Assembly (NCBI GenBank): GCA_027618625.1
Contig: JAQCER010000071.1
Location: 1 to 9,239 of the forward strand
DNA: 9,239 nt
Reading direction: 5' to 3'
Origin: Verrucomicrobiota bacterium
GTDB lineage: Bacteria > Verrucomicrobiota > Verrucomicrobiia > Verrucomicrobiales > DEV007
The stretch's first letter is position 1. Each line of letters starts with the position of its first letter. The notes beneath the pieces were generated by a model. The model was not told the DNA's origin. It searched no databases and saw only the letters and a program-made list of their open reading frames with translations. Below, piece after piece: positions 1 to 7,225 of this stretch. Both the position numbers and the translations under genes were made by a program.

Positions 1-3000
1 GAAAACAAGTTTGCCCTCCTCTGCTCGATCCTCGCGTGCTGCTCTGCCATCCCCGCAGGGCATGCGGAAACCAAATCTCTCAAAGCATTACTGATCGCTG
101 GCGGTTGCTGCCACGATTACAAGGGGCAGCACAAAGTCCTCTGCAATGGCATTCAGGCGCGGGCGAATGTGCAGGTGGATGTGGTGTGGACCGACGATGG
201 CAGCACGAATCCACCACTGCCAGTTTACGACAATCCGGATTGGGCGCAGGGGTATGACGTCATCATTCATGACGAGTGCGCGGCCGATCGCAAGGACATC
301 GAGACGACGGATCGCATTCTGGAAGCGCACAAAACGATCCCTGCAGTGCACCTGCACTGCGCGATGCACAGTTTCCGCACGGGCACGGACAAGTGGTTCC
401 GCCACCTGGGACTGGCGTCGAACTCCCACGGGCCGCAGGAGCCTATCGAGATTACCTTTGTAGACAAGGCACACCCGATCACTGCGTCGCTTGAGGATTG
501 GACGACGATCAACGAAGAACTCTACAACAATGTCGAAATCTTCGACGCGCATGCTCTGGCGATGGGCAAGCAGATGGTCAATGGCAAGGCAGTGGAATCG
601 ATCGTGGCATGGACCAATGAGAAGCAGGGCGCGCGCAGTTTCAGCACCACCATCGGTCACAACACGGAGACGGTAGCGGACGCGCGTTACCTCGATCTGG
701 TCACGCGCGGATTGCTCTGGAGCTGCGACAAGCTTACTCCAGACTACCAGGAGGCGTTCAAAGGCAAGAACAAGATCACCTTTGTCAGCAAGGAAGATCA
801 GGCTGCGGCCGAGATCAAGAAGCTGGGTGAGAAGATGAAAGATGCAACGATCGTGACGGTTACGACGAGCAGCGAGCAGTCCGGCAATTTGACCTGGTAT
901 GCGATCGACCAGAACGAGAGCACGCGCTGGTGCGCAGACGGGGCATCGAAGCCACAGTGGCTCCAGCTAGAATTTGAAAAGCCGCAGGATCTGGATGGCA
1001 TCGCGATCATCTGGGAGAGCGGAAACAATGCTTACCAGCACAAGATCGAAGCGGAGGCGGTCGAGGCAAAACGCGAAGTTCTCATCGATGCCACGGCCAG
1101 CGAAGAGGACGGCAACAGCAAGCACACCCTGAACGCAAAAGCGGTGAAGCGCCTGATCATCACCTGCACTGGCACGAGTCGGGGAGGCTGGGCCAGCATT
1201 CGCGAGATCACAGTGAAGGGGCCTGGAATCAAGTCGATTTTCCCCAAGCTGGATGCTGCAGATCAGGCAGAAGCTGAAAAAAGCATCGCCGCCGCGGACT
1301 ATGTGAAGCAGGGCAATATCACGCCGAAGATTGTCAGCCTTTCCCAAGAAAAGGAGGCTGAGATCCTCAGCGATGTGAAGGTGCCGGAGGGCTTCGACCT
1401 GACGTTGTTCGCTCCACCCGAAACCGCGAATTATCCGGTCTATGTAGCCGCTGCTCCCAATGGTGATGTCTACGTTTCCAGCGATGGCAATGGCTCGCTC
1501 GGGCGCAATCCGCACCGCGGTCGCATCCTGCGCCTGCGCGATGCGGACGGCGATGGTCGCGCCGACCGAGTCACCGAGTTCGTGAAGGACATCGACTCGC
1601 CGCGCGGGCTCGTCTGGGATCACGACCGGCTCTACCTCGTGCATCCACCGCATGTCAGCGTGTTCACCGACACGGATGGCGATGGCGTTGCCGAGGAATC
1701 GAAGCGCCTGATCGAAGGCATCGCTTTTGGTTTTGCAGACCGGCCTGCCGACCATACAACCAACGGACTGGACATGGGAATCGACGGCTGGCTCTACGTC
1801 GCTGGCGGCGACTTTGGATTCATGAATGCCACGGGCACAGACGGAGGCAAGCTGCAACACCGCGGCGGTGGCGTGATCCGTTTCCGTCCAGACGGCAGCG
1901 GCCTCGAAATCTTCAGCACCGGCACGCGCAATATCCTCGGCACGCCGATCAGCCCATTGCTGGAAATCTTCGCCCGCGACAATACCAATGACGGCGGCGG
2001 CTGGGATATGCGCTTTCACCATTTCACCGGCCTCGAAGATCACGGCTACCCTCGCATGTATAAAAACTTCGGCGACGAACACATTGCTCCTCTTGCGGAC
2101 TATGGTGGTGGTTCCGGGTGCGGCTCCACTTACCTGAGCGAGCCGGGCTTTCCTGATGAATGGAACCACGCGCCGTTCACTTGCGACTGGGGCACTGGCG
2201 CACTGTGGAAGCACACCGTCGAGCGCAAGGGAGCAACTTTCATGGAGACAAAGGCTCCCGAAAAATTCATCGCCATGACTCGCCCGACCGATGCCACGGT
2301 CGATGGCTTGAGCAACGTCTACCAGGCGAGTTGGAAGGGAGCGACGTTCGATTGGGCGGGGCCCGATGCTGGATATATCGTGCGCGTTTCTCCAAAGGGT
2401 TTCACTCCCGAGCCGTTGCCCGATTCCGCCAGGCTCAGCGATGCCGAGCTGGTCGCTGCGCTCGAATCGCCCAGCCAGGTGCGCACACTGGAGGCGCAAC
2501 GCACCCTGCTTCGCCGTCCTGCGAACGAAGAGATCACCACTGCGTTGTTTGCGCTCGCAGGTAATACCAACAAGCTACTGTCCGCTCGCGTCGCCGCTCT
2601 TTACGCCATCACGTTGCGCGATCCTGCTGCCTCATTGCAGCCGTTGGCTGCTGATGTTGCCTTGCAGCCATTCGTGTTGCGGGCGCTGGGAGACATGACC
2701 GTCGGCGGCAACGATCTTCTCGCGGACGGCCTGATGAGCGAGGATCCAAGGGTGCGCATTGAGGCCATGGTATCCGCCACTCGCAGGAGACTGGTGGACC
2801 TTGCTCCAGCCATGGCCAGCAGGCTTGGCGACAGCGACCCGACGGTGGCACACACCGCCTTCCGTGGACTCAGCATGCTTGGTGCCAGCGAGGCGTGCTT
2901 CGCGGTGCTCGATGCCAGCGAGTCAACATCGGCCGGTCGACTGGGAGCCTCGCGCGCACTCATGCGCATGCACACGCCTGAAGTCGTCGATGGATTGATC

Positions 3001-4365
3001 GCCCGCCTGAAAAACGAAACGCGTGGAGATGTTCGCCAGCTTTTATTCAGTGCACTGTGCCGGTTGGGCAACATCGATGGTGAATGGAAGGGCGACAGCT
3101 GGGGCACTCGCCCGGATACACGTGGGCCGTACTACCAGCCGGAACCTTGGAGCGAAACTCCCAAGGTGGCGGATGCGCTAGCCGCCGCATTCAACAATGC
3201 CAGCGCTGAAGAAGCCGCGTTCATCGTGAAAGAAATGAGCCGCAACCGCATTCATTCTGACGATGCGCTGGCCAAAATGATTTCGCTCGCCGAATCAGAT
3301 GGGTCCTTTGCGTCGGCGGCGATCGAGCAGCTGGCCGCGACCGAAACGATTCCTCCAGCAGCGATTCCGATGCTGTTGAAAGCGGCGCAGGACGCCAGCG
3401 CTTCGCCCGCAACCCTCGTTGAGTCGATCAGTGCGCTAGCGAAAACCGACGACACGCAGGCACTCCCAGCGATGCTTTCGGCGCTGGTGGCGCTCGACAG
3501 GGCTCAGGACGCCGGTCAACAACAGCGAGCTGGCGCGATGGCATTCCTTGGAGCTCCCAAGTTAGAGAATCACCACCTCGCGCTGGAAACCTATGCGGCC
3601 GGGCATCCAGACTCTCCCGCAGTGCTTTGGACTGATGCAGGACTGCTGGCGCTCGCTGCCCGCGACTCAGGGAGTCCCGAATCTCGCGAGATGTCGCTGA
3701 AGGCGATCGATCAAGCCTGGGAATCACCACAGCGCCGGGTCAGTCTCATCAACGCGGCAATCAAAAGCCACAGCCGCTTGCTGAACGAACGCATTCTTGC
3801 CTCCGTGGATGATGCCGATCAAGGCATTGCCACCGCTGCCAAAGCGGCTTCCAAAGATTTGAAACTTGAACGCAGAAGGCGGGACAGAACACCAAAGATC
3901 AGCACGCTTGAACCGGAAAACGCGCTCGCCGAAGTGATTGCCGCAAAGGGTGACGTCGCCCTGGGGGAGCAGGTTTTCACTAAAGCGACCTGCTTCGCCT
4001 GCCACACCGTCAGCCAGGACGAACCGCAGAAAGGCCCTTACCTCGGCAACATAGCGCAGACCTACAAGCGCCCGGACCTCGCCGCCAGCATCCTCGACCC
4101 TAACAAAACCATCGCTCAAGGTTTTGCCAGCAATGTCGTTTCCGCCAGGGACGGCACCGTCGTCCTTGGTTTCGTCACTGACGAAGCTGGAGACACCGTC
4201 ACTCTGCGCGACATCGCTGCCAAAGAACACAAATTCCAGAAATCCGACATCACCAGTCGCACCACTGTTGCCACATCCCTCATGCCCCCCGGACTGATGA
4301 GCCCATTCACCGTCTATGAAGTGGCCAGCCTTCTGGACTATCTGGAGGGATTGTCGAAAAAGTAG
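1..4365 (+). CDS. Exported ThuA / discoidin-like / PVC dehydrogenase propeller / HEAT-like / cytochrome c fusion protein (5' end missing)
   Basis: The frame is open from base 1, giving 1454 visible residues; only a few N-terminal codons are probably missing. Residues 4-22 form a signal peptide (hydrophobic core, then GHA), so the protein is exported. In order I see: a ThuA domain (about 27-245; opening LLIAGGCCHDY, HCAMHS at 119-124); a discoidin/F5-8C-like domain (about 283-407; STRWC and PQWLQLEF); the PVC-type membrane-bound dehydrogenase beta-propeller (about 461-796) with calcium-type loops DADGDG (514-519) and DTDGDG (557-562); a long alpha-helical HEAT-like region (about 800-1300); and a PVC-type haem domain with CFACH at 1331-1335 and probable axial Met1428 in SLMPPG. 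In known families ThuA and these propellers occur with sugar oxidation and 3-keto-sugar metabolism. I infer a periplasmic carbohydrate-binding dehydrogenase that passes electrons to its own haem. Substrate and cofactor are unknown. Domain calls are firm; the enzymatic role is inferred. Confidence 0.93.
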   Translation, partial: ENKFALLCSILACCSAIPAGHAETKSLKALLIAGGCCHDYKGQHKVLCNGIQARANVQVDVVWTDDGSTNPPLPVYDNPDWAQGYDVIIHDECAADRKDIETTDRILEAHKTIPAVHLHCAMHSFRTGTDKWFRHLGLASNSHGPQEPIEITFVDKAHPITASLEDWTTINEELYNNVEIFDAHALAMGKQMVNGKAVESIVAWTNEKQGARSFSTTIGHNTETVADARYLDLVTRGLLWSCDKLTPDYQEAFKGKNKITFVSKEDQAAAEIKKLGEKMKDATIVTVTTSSEQSGNLTWYAIDQNESTRWCADGASKPQWLQLEFEKPQDLDGIAIIWESGNNAYQHKIEAEAVEAKREVLIDATASEEDGNSKHTLNAKAVKRLIITCTGTSRGGWASIREITVKGPGIKSIFPKLDAADQAEAEKSIAAADYVKQGNITPKIVSLSQEKEAEILSDVKVPEGFDLTLFAPPETANYPVYVAAAPNGDVYVSSDGNGSLGRNPHRGRILRLRDADGDGRADRVTEFVKDIDSPRGLVWDHDRLYLVHPPHVSVFTDTDGDGVAEESKRLIEGIAFGFADRPADHTTNGLDMGIDGWLYVAGGDFGFMNATGTDGGKLQHRGGGVIRFRPDGSGLEIFSTGTRNILGTPISPLLEIFARDNTNDGGGWDMRFHHFTGLEDHGYPRMYKNFGDEHIAPLADYGGGSGCGSTYLSEPGFPDEWNHAPFTCDWGTGALWKHTVERKGATFMETKAPEKFIAMTRPTDATVDGLSNVYQASWKGATFDWAGPDAGYIVRVSPKGFTPEPLPDSARLSDAELVAALESPSQVRTLEAQRTLLRRPANEEITTALFALAGNTNKLLSARVAALYAITLRDPAASLQPLAADVALQPFVLRALGDMTVGGNDLLADGLMSEDPRVRIEAMVSATRRRLVDLAPAMASRLGDSDPTVAHTAFRGLSMLGASEACFAVLDASESTSAGRLGASRALMRMHTPEVVDGLIARLKNETRGDVRQLLFSALCRLGNIDGEWKGDSWGTRPDTRGPYYQPEPWSETPKVADALAAAFNNASAEEAAFIVKEMSRNRIHSDDALAKMISLAESDGSFASAAIEQLAATETIPPAAIPMLLKAAQDASASPATLVESISALAKTDDTQALPAMLSALVALDRAQDAGQQQRAGAMAFLGAPKLENHHLALETYAAGHPDSPAVLWTDAGLLALAARDSGSPESREMSLKAIDQAWESPQRRVSLINAAIKSHSRLLNERILASVDDADQGIATAAKAASKDLKLERRRRDRTPKISTLEPENALAEVIAAKGDVALGEQVFTKATCFACHTVSQDEPQKGPYLGNIAQTYKRPDLAASILDPNKTIAQGFASNVVSARDGTVVLGFVTDEAGDTVTLRDIAAKEHKFQKSDITSRTTVATSLMPPGLMSPFTVYEVASLLDYLEGLSKK

Positions 4366-4560
4366 CTCTGGAACCGATTGACTCGATCGCGAATACCATT
4401 GAGCTCGCCAGGCCCTGATGGGAGAAATGGTGGTTTGCGGCGGCTGCGGGAACTGCTGGCGGCCTATTACAAAACCGCTGGAAACCCGCCGGTTTCAAGG
4501 TATAGGAGAAAACAGCGAGATTCCCGATAAAACCAGACTGTTGCTCTCGTATCACCAATA
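4366..4560. other. Intergenic region between the cytochrome fusion gene and the Lrp-type regulator
   Basis: This 195-base gap has no convincing reading frame. No hairpin with a T tract follows the upstream stop, so I cannot point to a terminator for the long gene. The gap contains the palindrome listed at 4481-4496, and just after it a TATAGG element (4501-4506) that might be a -10 box, but no matching -35 lies 16-18 bases upstream. The last 20 bases before the regulator start have no purine-rich ribosome-binding sequence. Confidence 0.6.
4481..4496. promoter_or_regulatory. Imperfect 16-bp palindrome, candidate operator of the Lrp-type regulator
   Basis: GAAACC and GGTTTC face each other across CGCC, about 65 bases before the regulator start. 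A second upstream arm, AAACCG at 4472-4477, can pair with CGGTTT at 4490-4495, so the right arm has two alternative partners. Lrp/AsnC proteins bind imperfect palindromes of about 13-17 bp and often control their own gene, so autoregulation fits. No T tract follows, which argues against a terminator. The operator role is inference from position and symmetry only. Confidence 0.35.
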
Positions 4561-5049
4561 ATGACCTCTATGGATCCCTTACTAGAAATCCTTAACAAGA
4601 ACGCCAAATTTACAGCCTCACAGCTGGCAGAGATGCTCGCTGTTGATGAAGCCGCAGTGGCGGCCCGTGTGGCGGCCTGGGAGGACGACGGGACGATCTT
4701 GGGCTATCAGGCTATTTTGGACAGTGAAAAAGCCGGCAATGACGGGGTGATCGCCTTCATCGAGGTAAAACTGACACCCGAGCGCGGCGGCGGATTTGAC
4801 CGGCTCGCTCTGCGGATCTCAAAATTCGACCAAGTGACTGACTGCTACCTGCTGAGTGGCAGCTACGACTTGCTGGTCACAGTCGAGGGCAGTACCTTGC
4901 GGGACACGGCACGGTTTGTATCGGAAAAATTGAGTACACTGGAGGGCGTCATCTCGACAGCCACTCACTTCCAGCTCAAGACCTACAAACAAAATGGCCT
5001 CATGATGCAGACTGAAGCATCGGAGAAGCGCCTGCCGGTTGCTCCGTGA
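4561..5049 (+). CDS. Lrp/AsnC-family transcriptional regulator (AlaR/YugG-like)
   Basis: The product is 162 residues, the usual size for this family. Residues 5-50 form the winged helix-turn-helix (LLEILNKNAKF, QLAEML, then DDGTILGYQ, which leads into the linker strand). Residues 63-140 form the RAM ligand-binding and oligomerisation domain, with the conserved YLLSGSYDLLV glycine motif at 96-106. The RAM part (LTPERGGGFD, then FVSEKLSTLEGV and STATHF) resembles, from memory, B. subtilis AlaR/YugG, which controls the aminotransferase gene next to it. The same arrangement occurs here, with an aminotransferase 87 bases downstream. Such proteins usually sense an amino acid; alanine is the natural candidate but unproven. 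The start is ambiguous: ATG at 4561 or ATG at 4570 (beginning MDPLLEIL, which looks more family-typical). Neither has a Shine-Dalgarno sequence. Confidence 0.92.
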   Translation: MTSMDPLLEILNKNAKFTASQLAEMLAVDEAAVAARVAAWEDDGTILGYQAILDSEKAGNDGVIAFIEVKLTPERGGGFDRLALRISKFDQVTDCYLLSGSYDLLVTVEGSTLRDTARFVSEKLSTLEGVISTATHFQLKTYKQNGLMMQTEASEKRLPVAP

Positions 5050-5072
5050 TCCTGGTCCTTGAGTCCTGAACC

Positions 5073-5110
5073 CTGCGGGCAGGCCATCAAGGCCATCGCT
5101 CGCCCCGCAG
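5073..5110 (+). promoter_or_regulatory. Inverted repeat between regulator and aminotransferase genes
   Basis: A perfect 7-base inverted repeat, CTGCGGG (5073-5079) and CCCGCAG (5104-5110), encloses a 24-base interval that holds a tandem 9-mer. It starts 23 bases after the regulator stop and ends 14 bases before the extended -10 element at 5125-5133, overlapping the position where a -35 would lie. No T tract follows, so a simple intrinsic terminator is unlikely. It could be an operator for the neighbouring Lrp-type protein or a weak RNA hairpin. The symmetry is seen directly; the function is inferred. Confidence 0.35.
5081..5098. repeat. Tandem 9-bp direct repeat
   Basis: AGGCCATCA (5081-5089) is followed immediately by AGGCCATCG (5090-5098), 8 of 9 bases identical. 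The pair lies inside the 5073-5110 inverted repeat. Repeats phased by about one helical turn could be part of a regulator-binding array, or a chance duplication. Confidence 0.6.
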
Positions 5111-5124
5111 CACTACCCCCTTCT

Positions 5125-5133
5125 TGCTATAAT
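5125..5133 (+). promoter_or_regulatory. Extended -10 promoter-like element before the aminotransferase
   Basis: TG-C-TATAAT is a perfect extended -10 sequence in otherwise GC-rich DNA. No -35 hexamer is visible 17 bases upstream, which extended -10 promoters can tolerate. It ends only 3 bases before the ATG at 5137, so a usual start point would fall at or just inside the initiation codon. It therefore implies either a leaderless transcript, a slightly different start, or coincidence. Confidence 0.35.
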
Positions 5134-5136
5134 TTG

Positions 5137-6312
5137 ATGAAAATTTCTGAACGTATCTCTCAACGTGTCCAGGGCATCCCCCGTTCTGGCATCCGCGACT
5201 TCTTCGAACTGGTTCAAGGCCGGGACGACGTCATCTCCCTTGGTGTCGGCGAGCCTGATTTTTCCGCTCCCTGGCATATCCGCGAAGCAGCCATCTACTC
5301 GCTGGAAAAAGGCGAGACCAGCTACACTTCGAACCTTGGCCTGATGAATTTACGCAAGTCGATCGCTGGTTATGTGGAAAAACACTTCCACACCCAATAC
5401 GATCCGGCCAAAGAAATTCTGGTTACGGTAGGAGTGTCTGAAGCTCTAGACATAGCCTTTCGGGCGCTGCTGAACCCGGGCGACGAGGTCATCTACCACG
5501 AGCCGTGTTACGTTTCCTACAACCCGAGCATTTACCTCGCCTACGGCCAGGCTGTGAAGATTCAGACCAAGGTTGAGGACAATTTCTCTCTCCGGGCATC
5601 AGATGTGGAAGCAGCGATCACGCCGAAGTCTCGGGTGCTGATGCTAAACTTCCCGACGAACCCGACAGGCGCGATCCAGCCTGCAGACGAGATGGAGAAG
5701 ATCGCAGCTCTTTGTGTGAAGCACGACCTCATCGTCATCACCGACGAGATCTACAGTGAACTCTTGTATGACGGCGCCACGCACACCTCGATACTGGCAT
5801 TCCCAGGAATTCGTGAGCGCACGATCCTGCTTCACGGATTTTCGAAAGCCTTTGCGATGACCGGATTCCGACTCGGCTATGCCTGCGCCCCGCCGGAGCT
5901 TACCGAAGCGATGATGAAGATTCACCAATACGCTATGCTTTGCGCCCCTATCACCAGCCAAGTGGCAGCAGTGGAAGCATTGGAAAATGGCGCACCTGAA
6001 GTAGAGCGCATGCGCAAAGCCTACGAACGCCGACGCAACATTCTGCTCTCCCGAATGAAAGCCATGGCGTTGCCGTGCTTCAAGCCAGGCGGTGCCTTCT
6101 ACGCGTTCCCCGACATACGGGAGTTTGGCCTCACCAGCAAACAATTTGCCATGCAGCTCCTCGAAGAAGAAGACGTGGCCGCAGTTCCTGGCGACGCCTT
6201 CGGCAAAGCTGGCGAAGGGTTCCTTCGTTGCTGCTACGCCACCGACGAAACACAACTCAGTACCGCACTCGATCGCATCGCCGACTTCGTCGGGCGCCTC
6301 CGATCCCGCTAG
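5137..6312 (+). CDS. Class I/II PLP-dependent aminotransferase (AlaT/PatA-like)
   Basis: The product is 391 residues, a normal length for fold-type I aminotransferases. Visible landmarks are GVGEPDF (36-42) near the N-terminus, PTNPTG with Asn175, TDEIY with Asp203 and Tyr206 contacting the cofactor, SKAFAMTG with Lys237 as the PLP Schiff-base lysine, FRLGY with Arg245 for the cofactor phosphate, and Arg364 in GFLRCCYA as the likely substrate-carboxylate arginine. All key residues are present, so the enzyme should be active in the cytoplasm, moving an amino group between an amino acid and a 2-oxo acid. The opening (ISQRVQGIPRSGIRDFFEL) matches the AlaT/PatA subgroup from memory, and the Lrp-type regulator upstream supports alanine or branched-chain substrates. 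The frame extends upstream to a TTG at 5059, but those 26 residues do not look like part of the family. There is no Shine-Dalgarno sequence before the ATG. Confidence 0.95.
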   Translation: MKISERISQRVQGIPRSGIRDFFELVQGRDDVISLGVGEPDFSAPWHIREAAIYSLEKGETSYTSNLGLMNLRKSIAGYVEKHFHTQYDPAKEILVTVGVSEALDIAFRALLNPGDEVIYHEPCYVSYNPSIYLAYGQAVKIQTKVEDNFSLRASDVEAAITPKSRVLMLNFPTNPTGAIQPADEMEKIAALCVKHDLIVITDEIYSELLYDGATHTSILAFPGIRERTILLHGFSKAFAMTGFRLGYACAPPELTEAMMKIHQYAMLCAPITSQVAAVEALENGAPEVERMRKAYERRRNILLSRMKAMALPCFKPGGAFYAFPDIREFGLTSKQFAMQLLEEEDVAAVPGDAFGKAGEGFLRCCYATDETQLSTALDRIADFVGRLRSR

Positions 6313-6314
6313 GC

Positions 6315-7124
6315 ATGGCTGATGCGTCAGCACAGAAACTAAAGCTGAGGGACAACCGTACGGCCGCCTACGTTGCGCCTTTCGTTGCCTTCATGCTTCT
6401 GCTGGTGATCAAAGACCTGCCTGGCGTCCACATTGACAACGATGACCTGCCCTGGTGGAAACACGCACCGGAACACTGGATCTATCCGCTGCAAACAGTC
6501 ATCGCGCTGGGGCTGGTGGGCTTCTTCTGGAAAAATTACACTTTCCGGCCACTCAACGGCATTGGCTTTGGCGCCATCACTGGCGTGCTGGGCATCATGG
6601 TGTGGATCCTGCCATCGTGGCTCTACGATGTGTGGAATGTGGCAAGCTGGACCCAGCCCGAATGGATGGAAAAGCTGCCGTTCATCAACGAAGATCGCAA
6701 TGTTTGGGCACTGTTAGGGTTGTCGGCTCGTGCGGACGGATTCGACCCAACGATTTTCTACCACAACCCGGTGGCCTATTGGGCCGCGGTCATCATGCGC
6801 TTCATCCGCATGGCGATCGCAGTCGCATTCCTCGAAGAATTGTTCTGGCGCGGTTTCCTGTGGCGTTATTTTGTGAACATGGACCGTCCTTTCTGGAAGA
6901 CGGAATTCGGCATCAAAGAATGGAAGCCCATCGCTCTCACCATCGCACTGTTCGTGCTGGTGCATGCCCCCGAAGACTACCTCGCCTGCCTCATCTACGG
7001 CATTCTCATCAGCTGGGTGGCTATCCGCACAAAGAGCCTCGCCGCCTGTGTCGTCTGCCACGGCGTGTCGAATCTCGTTCTCGGACTCTACATCATGCAG
7101 ACCGGAAAATGGGGACTCTGGTAG
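6315..7124 (+). CDS. CPBP-family (CAAX/Abi-type) intramembrane metalloprotease
   Basis: The product is 269 residues and mostly hydrophobic, with membrane segments at about 18-33, 57-72, 84-100, 153-173, 205-217, 222-238 and 243-260. The family's three catalytic motifs are intact: EELFWR (Glu174, Glu175, Arg179), FVLVH (Phe213, His217), and HGVSN (His249, Asn253). These residues hold a metal and cleave peptides inside the membrane. The N-terminal YVAPFVAFMLLL and the layout resemble the 'CAAX prenyl protease-related' group found in bacteria with exosortase/PEP-CTERM sorting (TIGR03008), but that subgroup is a recollection and not proven here. The ATG lies 2 bases after the aminotransferase stop and has no clear ribosome-binding site, so translation is probably coupled to that gene. 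The reading frame continues back to 6075 inside the aminotransferase, but that part is out-of-frame overlap. The gene ends with two in-frame TAG codons. The substrate is unknown. Confidence 0.9.
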   Translation: MADASAQKLKLRDNRTAAYVAPFVAFMLLLVIKDLPGVHIDNDDLPWWKHAPEHWIYPLQTVIALGLVGFFWKNYTFRPLNGIGFGAITGVLGIMVWILPSWLYDVWNVASWTQPEWMEKLPFINEDRNVWALLGLSARADGFDPTIFYHNPVAYWAAVIMRFIRMAIAVAFLEELFWRGFLWRYFVNMDRPFWKTEFGIKEWKPIALTIALFVLVHAPEDYLACLIYGILISWVAIRTKSLAACVVCHGVSNLVLGLYIMQTGKWGLW

Positions 7125-7159
7125 TAGAGAAGGACTGGACTATCGCACTTGAAGCCAGA

Positions 7160-7194
7160 GCGGATCGGAGTCCGCCTCTCCTTGTTTTTTTTTT
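7160..7194 (+). terminator. Probable intrinsic terminator of the regulator-aminotransferase-protease unit
   Basis: GCGGA (7160-7164) pairs with TCCGC (7171-7175) across a 6-base loop. A run of ten T residues follows at 7185-7194, 35 bases after the protease stop. The 9-base spacing between the stem and the T tract is longer than usual and the stem is short, so efficiency may be modest. Position at the end of a + strand unit facing a convergent gene supports the call. It works only in the + direction; on the other strand the tract is A residues. Confidence 0.6.
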
Positions 7195-7205
7195 GCCCGA
7201 GCCGT

Positions 7206-7225
7206 ATCAATCGATCAATCAATCA
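7206..7225. repeat. Short (ATCA)n tetranucleotide repeat at the mtnA stop
   Basis: Five consecutive 4-base units, ATCA, ATCG, ATCA, ATCA, ATCA, lie across the 3' end of mtnA. On the - strand they read as repeated TGA-T units, so the natural stop (7225-7223) is followed by TGA in the other two frames within 11 bases (7221-7219 and 7217-7215). Slippage here could not extend the protein by much. Confidence 0.7.

Noticed and set aside
967..2499. 510-residue open frame on the - strand
   Set aside because: It lies wholly antisense to the propeller-coding part of the long gene. Its translation has no recognisable family features, while the + strand has clear domains. GC-rich codon use commonly leaves such mirror frames open.
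4366..4440. Intrinsic terminator after the long gene
   Set aside because: I looked for a GC-rich stem followed by T residues and found only short palindromes such as CGATCG and no T tract.
5059..5136. Upstream TTG start for the aminotransferase
   Set aside because: The extra 26 residues are Pro/Ala/Cys-rich and unlike the family's N-terminus, there is no ribosome-binding site, and the stretch contains the inverted repeat and promoter-like element.
6075..6314. Upstream ATG start for the CPBP protease
   Set aside because: This segment lies inside the aminotransferase C-terminus in another frame and translates to an Arg-rich, non-membrane sequence. The ATG at 6315 gives a normal CPBP N-terminus.
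5644..6333. 229-residue open frame on the - strand
   Set aside because: It is antisense to the aminotransferase, which has all of its cofactor-binding residues on the + strand.
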